Source: Toxoplasma gondii ME49 (taxonomy: Eukaryota; Apicomplexa; Conoidasida; Eucoccidiorida; Sarcocystidae). Taken from it: 64,000 bases of DNA. Position numbers and translations under genes: made by a program. The notes beneath the pieces were generated by a model, which worked only from the letters and a program-made list of their open reading frames with translations, did no database searches and was not told the origin of the DNA. The stretch spans positions 3,124,458 through 3,188,457 of the forward strand of contig NC_031476.1 in assembly GCF_000006565.2 (NCBI RefSeq), given 5' to 3'. Below, in pieces: positions 10,601 through 20,822 of the stretch (positions are counted from its first letter, which is position 1; the number at the start of each line of letters is the position of its first letter).

Positions 10601-12647
10601 ATAGATATTCACCTTTTCGTCGCGGGCATATACTACGAATGAGCATAGAAGTATTTGTGTGTGTCATTCTGGAAGCGAAAAAAGCCCACAATACAGCCAT
10701 CAGCGAGCCGGCGTTTGTGTACGGAGTCAAGTTTCCAAAAGTTTCATTACGGATGGGCAAGAAAGAGCTCGACGAAGCTTATGCAAAATCTTCCGTTGTC
10801 TCTCAAGACCTTTGAGAGTCGAGCCCCAGAACCTGAGGGGCACAGGGTTTACGGTTTCGAAGAGTTTTTTCTACGCTCGCATATGGTAACACGCTGGACC
10901 AGAGGCGTTTCGCGTGTACTGAATGACCGGGGAATCCTCACACGAAGGAAAGCGGTCCTGTTTGTCGCCTCTTCTGGAGTGATACACTCGCTCTTCCGTT
11001 CTGGCGAGCTCCTGCGACCACGCTCTCTGAAAACTGCAGGTTTCGTCTTCCAAAGAAGTGAGCAGTTTTCTTTTTGTGCTCAGGTTTTCGTGGCGACAGG
11101 TGCAAGCCAGACGTGCTGCAGTGTCCACTCGATGCAGAGAAACGAGGAAACAGGATGCTCCATCCCCCGGCTGCCTCTTCGAAAACGCGGTTTTCTGGGC
11201 AACACTGGAAGTCATCTGTCGGCGGTAAACCGTAAACGCTGCGACCGCGCAACCCTCTTTGTGTTCGGCCACTTCTCTGAAGTCTGCCTATCCGAAGCCT
11301 CCACCAGAAACGACTGCAAAGTCCATTTCAATTGACCCCATTGTGGCGGAAACCTCCAGCGACGGCCAGTCTCGTGTACTCCAGCGTTGGTTTGGATCCC
11401 GACGTTTTTTCTTTCCGATTTCCCGGGTCTCGTGTGCTTTTCATGAATGCCGTGCTGGAGCGCGGAAACACCTCTTCATACATTGTGGGGTTTGGGGTTT
11501 TCTCACTGTGCTTTTACTTGCCCGTCTCGCCTGTATTCACAGGAGTTGGTGCCTGTTTTCAAATGTCGCGTGGAGTGCGCGTCGACCCCGGTGCTGCGGT
11601 TTCGCGGACGCCAGATTGATGCGCCGTTGATGCGCCAGCGGAGTCGGCACATTCGTTCTTGTTCACCATTACAATACGACAAGATTCTATTTGATGCAAC
11701 CTGAGAATGGCGTCAGGGCAAAGCCTCGTGTCTCCCTGGCGCGTGTGCCTCGGTTTACCGCCGCCAGGCGCCGGTAAAGAGCAGAGCGCGCCGAGGAGGT
11801 ATTTTGTCCTGCGAGCATGACAAGGGGTTTTGATTTCGAAGGAGTGTGTTCCCCGGATCCGGCGAGACGGGAAACATTTTTTTGCAGGCAACGCTTCAAA
11901 AGCAGCTGCGTAGGACCTTCTGCCCTTTTTGATGGTCACGGGTTGTTCGTGTGCCGTGCATCGGCCTAGCGCCTCGTCTCTGTTGAGCACGGTGTTCGTA
12001 CGAGGATCGTACGAGGATAGGCAGGTCGCGAGGAAACGCGGTCAACGATGTACGTGCGTCTCGGCCCGAATCTAGCTGCTTGGCGCACTTACGGCTTCGA
12101 CGGCAGCTTTCGTCCTGTTCTCGCGGGAGAGGCCACCGAAAAGTGCGAGAATTGTGCGCGGTTGTGTGTAGCGCAGGGCGCGGTCGACCGCGGCGGAACT
12201 TCGCATCCGGGGTGGGGTCTTCCCCCCGCTAGAAAAGGGAGCCCCTGAGCTGTGCCGCAGGCGCGACTGTTGCGGTCTCCAAAAGATGCACGTCAGAATT
12301 GTTAGTTTTGTCGAGTTTGTACTTTGACGCGTTGAATTTTGCATTCTTCCCTTCGAAAAACAGTTCCAGTTGTGGCAACGGACCCTACAAACTTGCACGC
12401 GTGCGCGGTTCAAAGGTGTTCTCCACGATTTCGAGCAACGCTCCTCCACCCTTCTGGAGCACGGGCGGTCGACCTCGACGACTTCCCACCACCCGTCACA
12501 GGCCCCGCGTTTCCCTCCAGGCTCACTTCAGTCCTTTTGCCCTCGCCGCCACCGTGCTTTTGCCGGAACGGATCTGTCCCCTGCAATTTTCCCCCCGATC
12601 ACATCCTTTTCCGCCGAACGTGCATTTCCCTACGACCCGCAGTCAAA
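8932..12647. other. Spacer with no supported gene, 8932-12647
   Basis: The bases next to 8932 are the CobW 5' flank. A (TA)n tract lies at 10569-10596. Open frames such as 10655-11335 (plus, 226 codons) and 9756-10130 (minus) have no recognisable domain. An 11-base direct repeat lies at 11997-12018. The last 600 bases before 12648 are the probable promoter and 5' UTR of the secretory protein gene; its frame is open from 12339, but the first ATG with a good context is 12648. Confidence 0.4.
11997..12018. repeat. Tandem 11-mer CGTACGAGGAT x2
   Basis: CGTACGAGGAT occurs twice head to tail (11997-12007 and 12008-12018), about 630 bases upstream of the start of the dense-granule-like gene. It may be a promoter element; nothing else supports a role. 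Confidence 0.6.
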
Positions 12648-13289
12648 ATGAAGCTGTCGAAGAAACTCGTTGTCGCTCTCTGCTGCTCGGCGGGCGTCGC
12701 CCTGAACGCCGCCGCGGGGGAATCCACCGGGGAGGCTGTGACAGCCGTTGCGACCCGGGAGATGCCAGGTTTTGAAGCACCCGAAATTGCCGACAACGTC
12801 GAGGAAGGCAGCGAAGAGCTGCAGATCGCCGCTCCCCGAAGCCGTCGCAGCAGCGCAGCCCAGTCCAGGAAGGGCCACCGCAATGCCGCCAAACTCGGCC
12901 GCGCCGCGGCAGTCATCGCCGCTATCCTCGCCGCTCTCGGCGGAGGCTACTACATGATGAATAAGGAAACTGGTGATGAGCAGTCTGCCGGTGACAAGAC
13001 GCAGGAGGTGTCCGCCGAAGGGACGAAGAAGGTCGCTGATACCCCGGAGGAAGCGGCCAAGCCGGGCCCTGCCGCCGACGGTCGGAGGTTCCGCACGGCC
13101 AGAAATGCTCTGATCGGTTTGGGAGGCACCGCAGGCATTGCCGCTCTAGCTGCTGCCCTTTACCAGGTGATCCAAGGGGAGGGAGTCTTTTCCGACTTCC
13201 TCAATGGCGTTCCCACCACCGACGGCTTCGACTCCATGAACGGCACCTCTCGGCCCCCGTGGGCTCCGGGAGCAGGGCCCGAGAACTAA
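12648..13289 (+). CDS. Small secretory, dense-granule-like protein with two hydrophobic helices
   Basis: A single-exon frame of 213 residues; the start context GTCAAAATGA is typical of highly expressed Toxoplasma genes. Residues 1-24 form a clear signal peptide (MKLSKKLVVALCCSAGVALN then AAAG). An acidic stretch follows, then a basic patch RSRRSSAAQSRKGHR near 64-78, a first hydrophobic segment at about 79-104 (Ala/Gly-rich, ending GGGYYMMN), an acidic Lys/Glu/Ala-rich spacer, and a second Ala/Gly-rich segment at about 132-155 with small-residue motifs (GLGGTAGIAALAAAL). The tail is Pro/Gly-rich and ends GPEN. Signal peptide plus one or two amphipathic or hydrophobic helices in a short polar protein is the usual form of GRA proteins, which are secreted into the parasitophorous vacuole. 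No ASP5 RRLxx export site is seen. I cannot assign it to a numbered GRA; location is inference. Confidence 0.8.
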   Translation: MKLSKKLVVALCCSAGVALNAAAGESTGEAVTAVATREMPGFEAPEIADNVEEGSEELQIAAPRSRRSSAAQSRKGHRNAAKLGRAAAVIAAILAALGGGYYMMNKETGDEQSAGDKTQEVSAEGTKKVADTPEEAAKPGPAADGRRFRTARNALIGLGGTAGIAALAAALYQVIQGEGVFSDFLNGVPTTDGFDSMNGTSRPPWAPGAGPEN

Positions 13290-15604
13290 GTGGTCTAAGA
13301 CAGTTCGCGCAGCGAGAGGCGACGGTTCAGAAGAAATGACGAGTCGCGCCCGTTGCTTGACTTCCCTCACAATCTAAGAAATGCCCAGATGCTGTGTGTC
13401 CACATCAGACAAGACTGCAAGGAAGGCCATTCACCGGCGCTTGTGTGCTACCTCTGCCGTTCCTATTCCACCAAAGAAACAGGCTGACGAGCGCCTGTCT
13501 AAAACTTGGGATCAAGTTAGCCGGTCTTTTGGTCCTCGTTGGCAGTCCGTTTTCTGCGTGTCTGTTGTGCCCCGCGACCTGGGGGTGTTTTTTTTTGTTT
13601 TGCAGTCGACGTCACTGTTGTTGCTTCCCTTCTCTTTGACACTTTTTTTCCTCGATAGTCTGCCGAACCTTGCGCAAACCAACAGTTTGCTGAGTGGGTT
13701 ACATCTGGGCTTCTGGAACGGGACGCCACGATGCCACACGACCACGACGCTTCTTGACGGAGCAGCACCGGCACTCTCACGGCTCCTGCCCCGGATGGTC
13801 ATCTCGAACAGCGTCCAGAGTCAGTGCAACACTCACTCATCGTCACACTTAGCGGGTTTAACCAAAAGCCGCCACAGTGACGCAGGCACAAAAGGCTTAT
13901 CTATGCAGCATCGTTTCTAACCTGGAGAACGCTAGCTTTTGAACCCGTGTACCATGGCGTGACCACAGCAGGCGCACAGTCAGCGTGTAACTCCTTTTGA
14001 CACCAGCAGAAGGCACCTCAGCAGGCAGACGGCATTTCGAACAGTTTCAGACGCCGCCGACGCGTGGTCTTCACTAAAAAGGTGCAGCTTTCTTCTCTTT
14101 AGTCACGCCTGATCGCGACTGTCCGTGGGTACCCACGATGTCGCCGTTCACATGCATAGCTTTTTAGTGTATGCTCTTCTAGGTGGTGCTCCGTCGAATC
14201 GCAAGCTGTCGGGTAAGCTTTTTCGCAAGAAAAATATGCGTCATGCGGCAACTGGTAGGAAGTTCGTGGTTCCGTGGTCTCCAATTGCGTCTGATTAGGT
14301 GAACGAAGTGATGCGTGCAGGCGAACGTGGGCTACGCGTTGGGTGAGGCGTTCTTTATGCGGGAGCGGGCAAGCTGTTCGCGTCAAGACGAGTAAGATTG
14401 CGCCGTGACATCCAGTTGGACAAGTCAGGAGGGAGGACATCTCGGCGGGCTTTTGAGGGAGACAGAGCAACGCAGAGCTCCACAAACAAATCAGGTTTTA
14501 TTGGAATCGTTTCCTGCCAAGGAATGGATGCTCTGAGTCGTTCAGCAGAGGTCAGTAGGCCAGATTCGTCAGACTGAGGAGCCCGCATCTAACCGCTGCA
14601 CGAAAAGACGCATTAGAATAGGAAAGAAATACAGTACGTTTCTGGAGTTCGCTACTAGAAGCGGGGTTGTTCAGGCAGGTTGTATCCGAAGGAACCGCCT
14701 CCAACATGTTTCAGGAACACGTCCGTTAACCCAACCCCTGAAGACTCCCCAATCTCGACCAAAGGTCGCCGATGCAACAGACACAACCTTTGTCACCAGT
14801 CAAGCAAAATACAGCTGAAGGCATACGGGAAAACAGAGCCGAGAAGAAAATAGCCGTCCCTTTGAAAAGACTTCTGTTCGCGTTCTAGAAAGCGTTGTGC
14901 CTGACCCTCCTTGTCCCATAACAATGAATCAAATGCGTCCTACGAATGCCCACTTCCCCTCCATCCCTAGCGTACATTCTCACTGTGATGACATTTGTTC
15001 CGCTCATAGATGGCAGTGAGCTGTCTATGTCTTTACACGATGGAGCTTGATTTAGAGCGCGGTTTGTCTCCCACTAAGTCATTGTTTGTAGACTTCTTAG
15101 GGTCACTGCAGTCAGTTGCTCGGGGTTGAACAGGTGGCTCTCTGAAATCAGGCGCAAAGAGGCCACTAGTCGGTGTCTTTCTTGTTTGGGAAGACAAGTG
15201 CAATCAAGCTACGGAAGACATAGTCTCCCGAGCAGAGATTTATGTACACCAGACAAGAAAGCGATTTCCCTTTTGCGTTCCTTTGCGCTCTAGTCACCGC
15301 CTCTGATTTTCCCACAGACGTGGTCGCGGCAATGGAAGTGGACACCCTTCCTTTGCCGTGTGATGAGGCGGACCAAACGCTCGTTAGAGTAGCTTTCGAT
15401 CACCACAGTCTGGCCACCGCCACTCACGTGTCAGCGGCTTGCGTCGGAGATGTTTCAAGACGAGGCTGCTGTTTGTTGAACCATCGCTCCCGGAGAGTGG
15501 CCATAAAACAAGGTCCCTGGAGGAGTACGGCCGTCAGCCCCCCAATCTCTGGTCACAAAATATCCTTTTTCGCTGTGTCCGGGACCTTTGCTGAAGCAGG
15601 GAGA
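13290..15604. other. Spacer with no supported gene, 13290-15604
   Basis: Probably the 3' UTR of the secretory protein gene followed by intergenic sequence and the 3' UTR of the CorA-like gene. Frames here (13381-13920 plus, 14099-14485 minus, 15242-15979 plus, the last antisense to the CorA-like gene) show no domain. Confidence 0.4.
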
Positions 15605-17218
15605 CTAGATCCGGATCCTTCTGAGGAGCCAGCTGACGACGATTCCCGTGATGATGGTTCCCATGAAGATCGCTGCACTGATGCTCCAGAAAATCGTTTC
15701 GCTGGAGGGTATGTTCTCGAAGCCGTGGTGGATGTTCATCCCGAAGAACCCGGGGACAAGGGCAAAGAATCCCGTGATGGTCGCGAGCGCCGTCATCCAC
15801 ACGTCGGTCTTCAACAGGAAGTTTCGCTGCATCCCCAAGTGCAGCTCAATCATCGCGAGAGAGTCATCGATGTATTCGTCGATGCTTTTCACGTTCTTGA
15901 GCATCGCGTCGGCCTCCTGGGAGTAGCAGCCGAGCAGCATCTCGATTTCGTGCTTTACGGCGCGCTTTGTGCTGTGTGAGAGCGCTTCGCGGCTCTCGTC
16001 TTCCCACAACTCGGGGGTATCCCAGAACCGCGAGATGGCCATGCGCCGCAGCGACTCGTCGTCTCCCAAGACGTCGTTGAGTGCGGTTAACACGCCCGCC
16101 ACTTCCGACTTGATCGTGTTGAGCATTTTTTGCAGGCTGTTGATGCTCAGAAGGATCGAGGAATTGACGCCTCGTCCAGTGCGCAGGTCGGCGCAGATTG
16201 ACACGGCGGTCTGGCGCATTTCCCTGCTCTGCCTCGACAGCACCTCTAGCGACTCCACGATGGCGGTTTCGAGTGCGAGATACTCGAAAGGAGTCGAGGA
16301 GTTGAGAGCCACTAGTTGCTCCAGCTTTTCCAGGAGACTCGAGTCGATTTCTGTGGGCGGGGACGCGTCGCCGTTCCCGACGTCTGCGGCTGTGGCGCTC
16401 GAAACCGACAACACCGAGGACCGGGACTTATCTTGCGCGGAACTCGGGACTCCGAGAATTAGAGAGGCACCCGCGGAATTCGGCTTTTTCGTTTCCTCAT
16501 CCTCCTCCCTGCTCAGCAGCCCCTGTCTGAGCAGTTCACACCGCCACTCGGTCTGCTCAAATTTCCGCGCTTCTCGCGAGAAATTGCCCCGCCCCAGAGG
16601 CAGCATGTACACTAGCCTGTGCAAGATGACAATGCGGACATAGGGCAACGAAACCAGCAGGCAGTTTCTCCTCGTGATAATCGACGACCCGTCGCTTCCT
16701 GCCGACAGGAAAAGGCGGATGTCTCTCACCTTGACGGCCCCTGGTGCCAGTTCGCAGGTTTCGGGCGGTTTTTCTTCTTTGCTGTGTTGGTGAATCTTAG
16801 CTAGCAAGTCGCAGATCTGAAACACGAACTCCTCGACACCCTGCTTCGAGATCGCGTACACCACGAACGCTCTGCTCCGAGCAGCCACGTGCTGCATCAG
16901 AGTCGTGCTCCGCCGCAGCGTCGGAGCGGTTTCGTCTCCCGAGTTCTGTTTCGACAGCTTCCCCGCCACAATGCTCTTCCGTTCTGCCCGCTCTCTCAAC
17001 CGCGAAAGCTTCCGCTGGAGATACCCTCGCGATTCGCGGCTTCTCTTCCAGGGAACCTCCAGAGAACTCGGGACGCTTCCCGCTCGTGTCAGGTGTGGAC
17101 TCCGCGAGGATGGTCTTTCCAGCTTCGTGTTTTTGGCGGATCGCGGCAGCAGAAAGTCCTCCTCGCTTCCGCTCCCAGACGGAGAATCACCTAGTGGATC
17201 GATGATGTACTGTTCCAT
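15605..17218 (-). CDS. CorA/Mrs2-type magnesium channel
   Basis: One open frame of 537 residues starting at an ATG at 17218. The signature GMN lies at residues 493-495 within GFFALVPGFFGMNIHHG, directly after the first transmembrane helix, and the second helix (about 508-531) runs to the basic end LLRRIRI at the C terminus. This is the two-helix architecture of the CorA/Mrs2/Alr1 family, pentameric Mg2+ channels with the N terminus inside. The preceding 200 residues are helical and include EIEMLLGCYSQEADAML and a family-typical KSIDEYIDDSLAMIELHLG. The N-terminal 110 residues are Ser/Arg-rich and low complexity. The very N terminus (MEQYIIDPLGD) is acidic and not a mitochondrial presequence, so plasma or another internal membrane is as likely as mitochondrion. 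No intron is needed. Confidence 0.92.
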   Translation of the reverse strand: MEQYIIDPLGDSPSGSGSEEDFLLPRSAKNTKLERPSSRSPHLTRAGSVPSSLEVPWKRSRESRGYLQRKLSRLRERAERKSIVAGKLSKQNSGDETAPTLRRSTTLMQHVAARSRAFVVYAISKQGVEEFVFQICDLLAKIHQHSKEEKPPETCELAPGAVKVRDIRLFLSAGSDGSSIITRRNCLLVSLPYVRIVILHRLVYMLPLGRGNFSREARKFEQTEWRCELLRQGLLSREEDEETKKPNSAGASLILGVPSSAQDKSRSSVLSVSSATAADVGNGDASPPTEIDSSLLEKLEQLVALNSSTPFEYLALETAIVESLEVLSRQSREMRQTAVSICADLRTGRGVNSSILLSINSLQKMLNTIKSEVAGVLTALNDVLGDDESLRRMAISRFWDTPELWEDESREALSHSTKRAVKHEIEMLLGCYSQEADAMLKNVKSIDEYIDDSLAMIELHLGMQRNFLLKTDVWMTALATITGFFALVPGFFGMNIHHGFENIPSSETIFWSISAAIFMGTIITGIVVSWLLRRIRI

Positions 17219-20200
17219 TGGGAGAAAAAGGCAAGCGAAACAGAGAGCAGGACCGACCTCTCCCTTCCGGGATAAAATCCGGGCAGGAGTCCTTGTCTAC
17301 ATGGAGGCCAAAAGGAGGGGAAACGACGGGGACGCGGGCCTAGCACACGACCACTTGCCGCCAACAGCACTGCGAGTCTGCATATGAAATGCAGGGCACA
17401 AATATCGAAGAATGACGTCGTAGAAGCTCTTTGCTGCGAGCGAAAGCACTCAAACAAGGTAGCGGCGACGGGTAGTGGGTGAACCGGTTGCCGAGCATCG
17501 ATTTCGATGATCCGAAAAATTCATTGAAATGACACATCTTTTCCGCCCTCCGATCAATTGGCTATTTCTCTCGAGGATTTTCGCCTGAACAGATCTTGCT
17601 GAGGAAATGCAGAAGACCCCAGCGCCGCCATGGAATGCCAGCCGAAACGGACATGCAATGGCTCGCAATGCCCGAATCCCGACAATGGCACAACCAGCCC
17701 CATAAAGTTCTTATTCGTCAGAAGGGACTAACAGATCTGGACTTGCCGCTGTATAAACGATTAAATGGCACTTTTCCAATGCACAGAGGCGGAGGTGAAC
17801 CTTAACCCTTTGTGTGAAGTTGCCGCGACCGCGGCTTGCCACGACAACGAACAAGACACAACAAGCAGCGGTGTCGCGAAAACAGGTAGACAGCATCAAA
17901 GTGGCGCTAAATGCACGCCACCCGAAAAGGTATAAACAAAAATATTTAGAAAGAAGAAAACTCATTACCAAGGGAGAACGACGGCTTCGTGGTGAACAAC
18001 GAGACAATAGGGATGAGGGTTCCCGTTAGCTTGCCAACGCGTATCCCGGGAGGCGGGTTTTGTCTGCTTGTCGAGTTTTCTGCGTTGCAGCAAATCCCTC
18101 TACACGGCCATACCCTGAACATTCGTAGAAATGCTCCAGTCCTCGAAAACTGTTATAATTGACGCTGCTTCGAAGGCCTTCTTTTTTCCGCCGCTTTCGC
18201 GCTGGCGGAAAAGTGCGACGTACCGTGAACAGGGGAGCTTTCGCGCCGTCTCGTGTCTTGGATCGATTGCAGAACTATTAGATGTTTGCTGTTTGTCGGA
18301 CGTTCCGAGAAAATCAAGTCGGGAACAACTATATCTACGTCCGGGGAGAGACGAGAGGAAACCTAATCGAGGGAGTGTTTGTCAGGGCGGTGTGACTCTG
18401 CGCGACTTCCGATATTGTTGAGAAGCCGGATGTGCAGACGTTCTACATTGACGACACTCATTCCAAAGAATTTTCCCTCGTGTGCCGTGAAGATGGATGC
18501 CTACACAGTTAGGATTCACGTGCCGCTGCCGGGGGATTCAAAACACGTGCTCAACAGCGTTCTTTACAAAAAAGTTCGGTTTGGGCGGTAAAGTAAAGTC
18601 TGAAGGCATCTGTAGGCGTGCAGATTCTTTCTTACATTGTCGACCGTTTTCGGATGCAGTAAGGAACGACAACTCCAGCCACTCAGAAGTGGAGGAGGGT
18701 CGTGGAAGACGGTCTTTTGAATTTTTGTTGTCTAATCCGAGAAACTGTCTTCCTCAGATGCACGCTGTTGGGGTTCCTCGAGCGATGTTGAGCACTTGCT
18801 ATCCAGGAGGCTCTGCGCCGGTTTCTTCGCGACAGCAGGAATTTTGGGAGCCGGGCCCTCACAGAACGCTTTAAACAGACAGTTTACTCGAGTTAGGGAT
18901 TGGCGAGGTGTGTGCCTTCACGGTCCTGAATGCGGCAGTGGCTGTAGACGTACTTTCCTCTGCTTTCTTGGCAGTCGTGTGGTATGCCGGGTGTCGAAGT
19001 CATGCCTACCTCTGTAGGGCCGCTCCACAGAAGTCGAGAGATTTGTCTAGCTCTGTTCACGAAAAGATTTGCTCCGGACCGGCTCACGCAGTCGTCGCGT
19101 GCTCTATTAACGTGCTGGTGATGTGTTTACATGGGATCTCGTGCAAGCGGTGAGAACTCCAGCTGTACGCTACAGCAAGTTTCCCTTCCTACTAGAAAGA
19201 CGGTATTTCTCTGGGTCAAGAACCGACGCTGCTGATAGTAACAAACAGATGAGTCGCGTTCGATCTCGAGGATCTGTAAGAAATACCAACACCGAGAATG
19301 GCTTCGAATTTCGTAGCTCGTCAGCCTCACCGCAAATTACGACGTACTGCTACAGAACTGGGGGGCATTCCGCGCAAGGGAATGGTTTTTTTTTTCACAC
19401 CTAACGGAAGTCTCAGCTCTGTTTCATCCTCACGCATGTTTAGCGCTGCCGTCACCAGTTCTGAAAGCAAATCTTCCTTGAGCAACTCGACAGGACCTAC
19501 GATCTGAACTCGTGGGGTCATTTTTGTCATTAAGATGAAACCAGCCTTGAAGCAGGGACGAAAGCAAAACTATGAACAAGCAAAACTATGAAAAGGCACT
19601 AAGAGCCTTGAAACTGGAACTTTAGACAACTAAACAGGCGAGGGAGTTTGGACAAAGACGTTGGAAGAAAACCACCGCAGACTGCTTCAGCTTGAATCCC
19701 CCATCGAATCTTTCCCTTCCTTCCGTGCGCTCCGGCTCCCAGTCGTGTGAAGATCCAGACGGACCCACAGAAATCTTCGGTTGTTGTAAGCAGACTGGAC
19801 ACAGTTTCGAAGCAACTTACGGCAAATCGTTCGCTATCTTTTTCTCGCTTATATTCGGAGCGAGACTTGAACGAAGTCTAGGCGCTCGCCCGTCTCCGGT
19901 CAGAGAGACAGGGTACCCCGCACATGCAGTGTGTCAACTGCATTGCGAGACGCCGCTCTGCCGAAACGCTGAAGAAAATGTTCGCCTTAAAGGGGTGCCA
20001 ACATTTTGAAGGAATTCAGCATCGTGGAAGTGAAACGCTGCAGGGAGAGACGGAGTCGAGTGATCGGTTTTTTTGTGTCTCAGAAGGCTGTTGAAGGAAG
20101 TCTTGATGGTTTTGTGCGCGCAGCGTCCGGCTTTTTCCCCTTTTCTCCCTGCCGTGTGCACAGCCGTCGAAGTTTCATTCCTTGTCTACGCTTTCCCGAT

Positions 20201-20822
20201 TGATTTTTTCTCTTGAACAGCTTCCAGCTTGCTGCTGATTTCCCGTTCCTCATCGCAGGGTGTTCGGCCGGCAAGTTCATTCGCGTGACAGGCCAGCTGC
20301 TAGAAGCCATTACTCTTCTCTTTGACCAATTTTTTCGCGCCGAGTTGTGCCGACTCTGTCGGACCGCAGCCACCGTGTGACCTTGCAACAGGGAGAGAAG
20401 GCGTCCCCGTTCCGCACGCGATTCGCTCGCAACGGGAGAAATCATTCTCCGATCCTCTGAGAGTCTTCACGGCCTGTCTGAACACTCTACACAGTTTTCT
20501 GCTGGAAACTATCCATTCCCACCGCTGGCCTCAGCTTCCCATGGACGTCTGCGCATCCCTATCTTTGTTCCGAGAAGTTGGGTGGGTTTCCTAACTGGCC
20601 AGCATCCTCTACGAGGCGGTGAACGCGTTTGAAAGGCGCGCTTTCCCACGCTGCTTCACCGGTGTCTCGTGCAAAGTCCTTTCGCTTTTCTTTTGACGGG
20701 TTTCTCTCCTGCTGAAACGACGGGCGATTTGTCCGTGGACGGGACACGTCCCTCGGCCGAAGGATCCCTCACAAGTCCCCAAACGACCCTCTCTCTCCGA
20801 CGTCGAAATCACGAAAAACGAA
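17219..20822. other. Spacer with no supported gene, 17219-20822
   Basis: The left part is the CorA-like 5' flank; the right part is the Cpn20 promoter region, with a TRP-2-like element at 19845-19858. Frames of 60-125 codons occur in all phases (for example 18497-18874 plus), none with a domain or convincing start. Confidence 0.4.
19845..19858 (+). promoter_or_regulatory. TRP-2-like promoter element
   Basis: TCGCTTATATTCGG differs by a single missing G from TCGGCTTATATTCGG, the TRP-2 motif reported upstream of Toxoplasma ribosomal-protein genes (recalled from the literature). It lies about 970 bases upstream of the Cpn20 start on the same strand. It could mark the transcription start region of Cpn20, or another unrecognised transcript. 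Confidence 0.4.
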
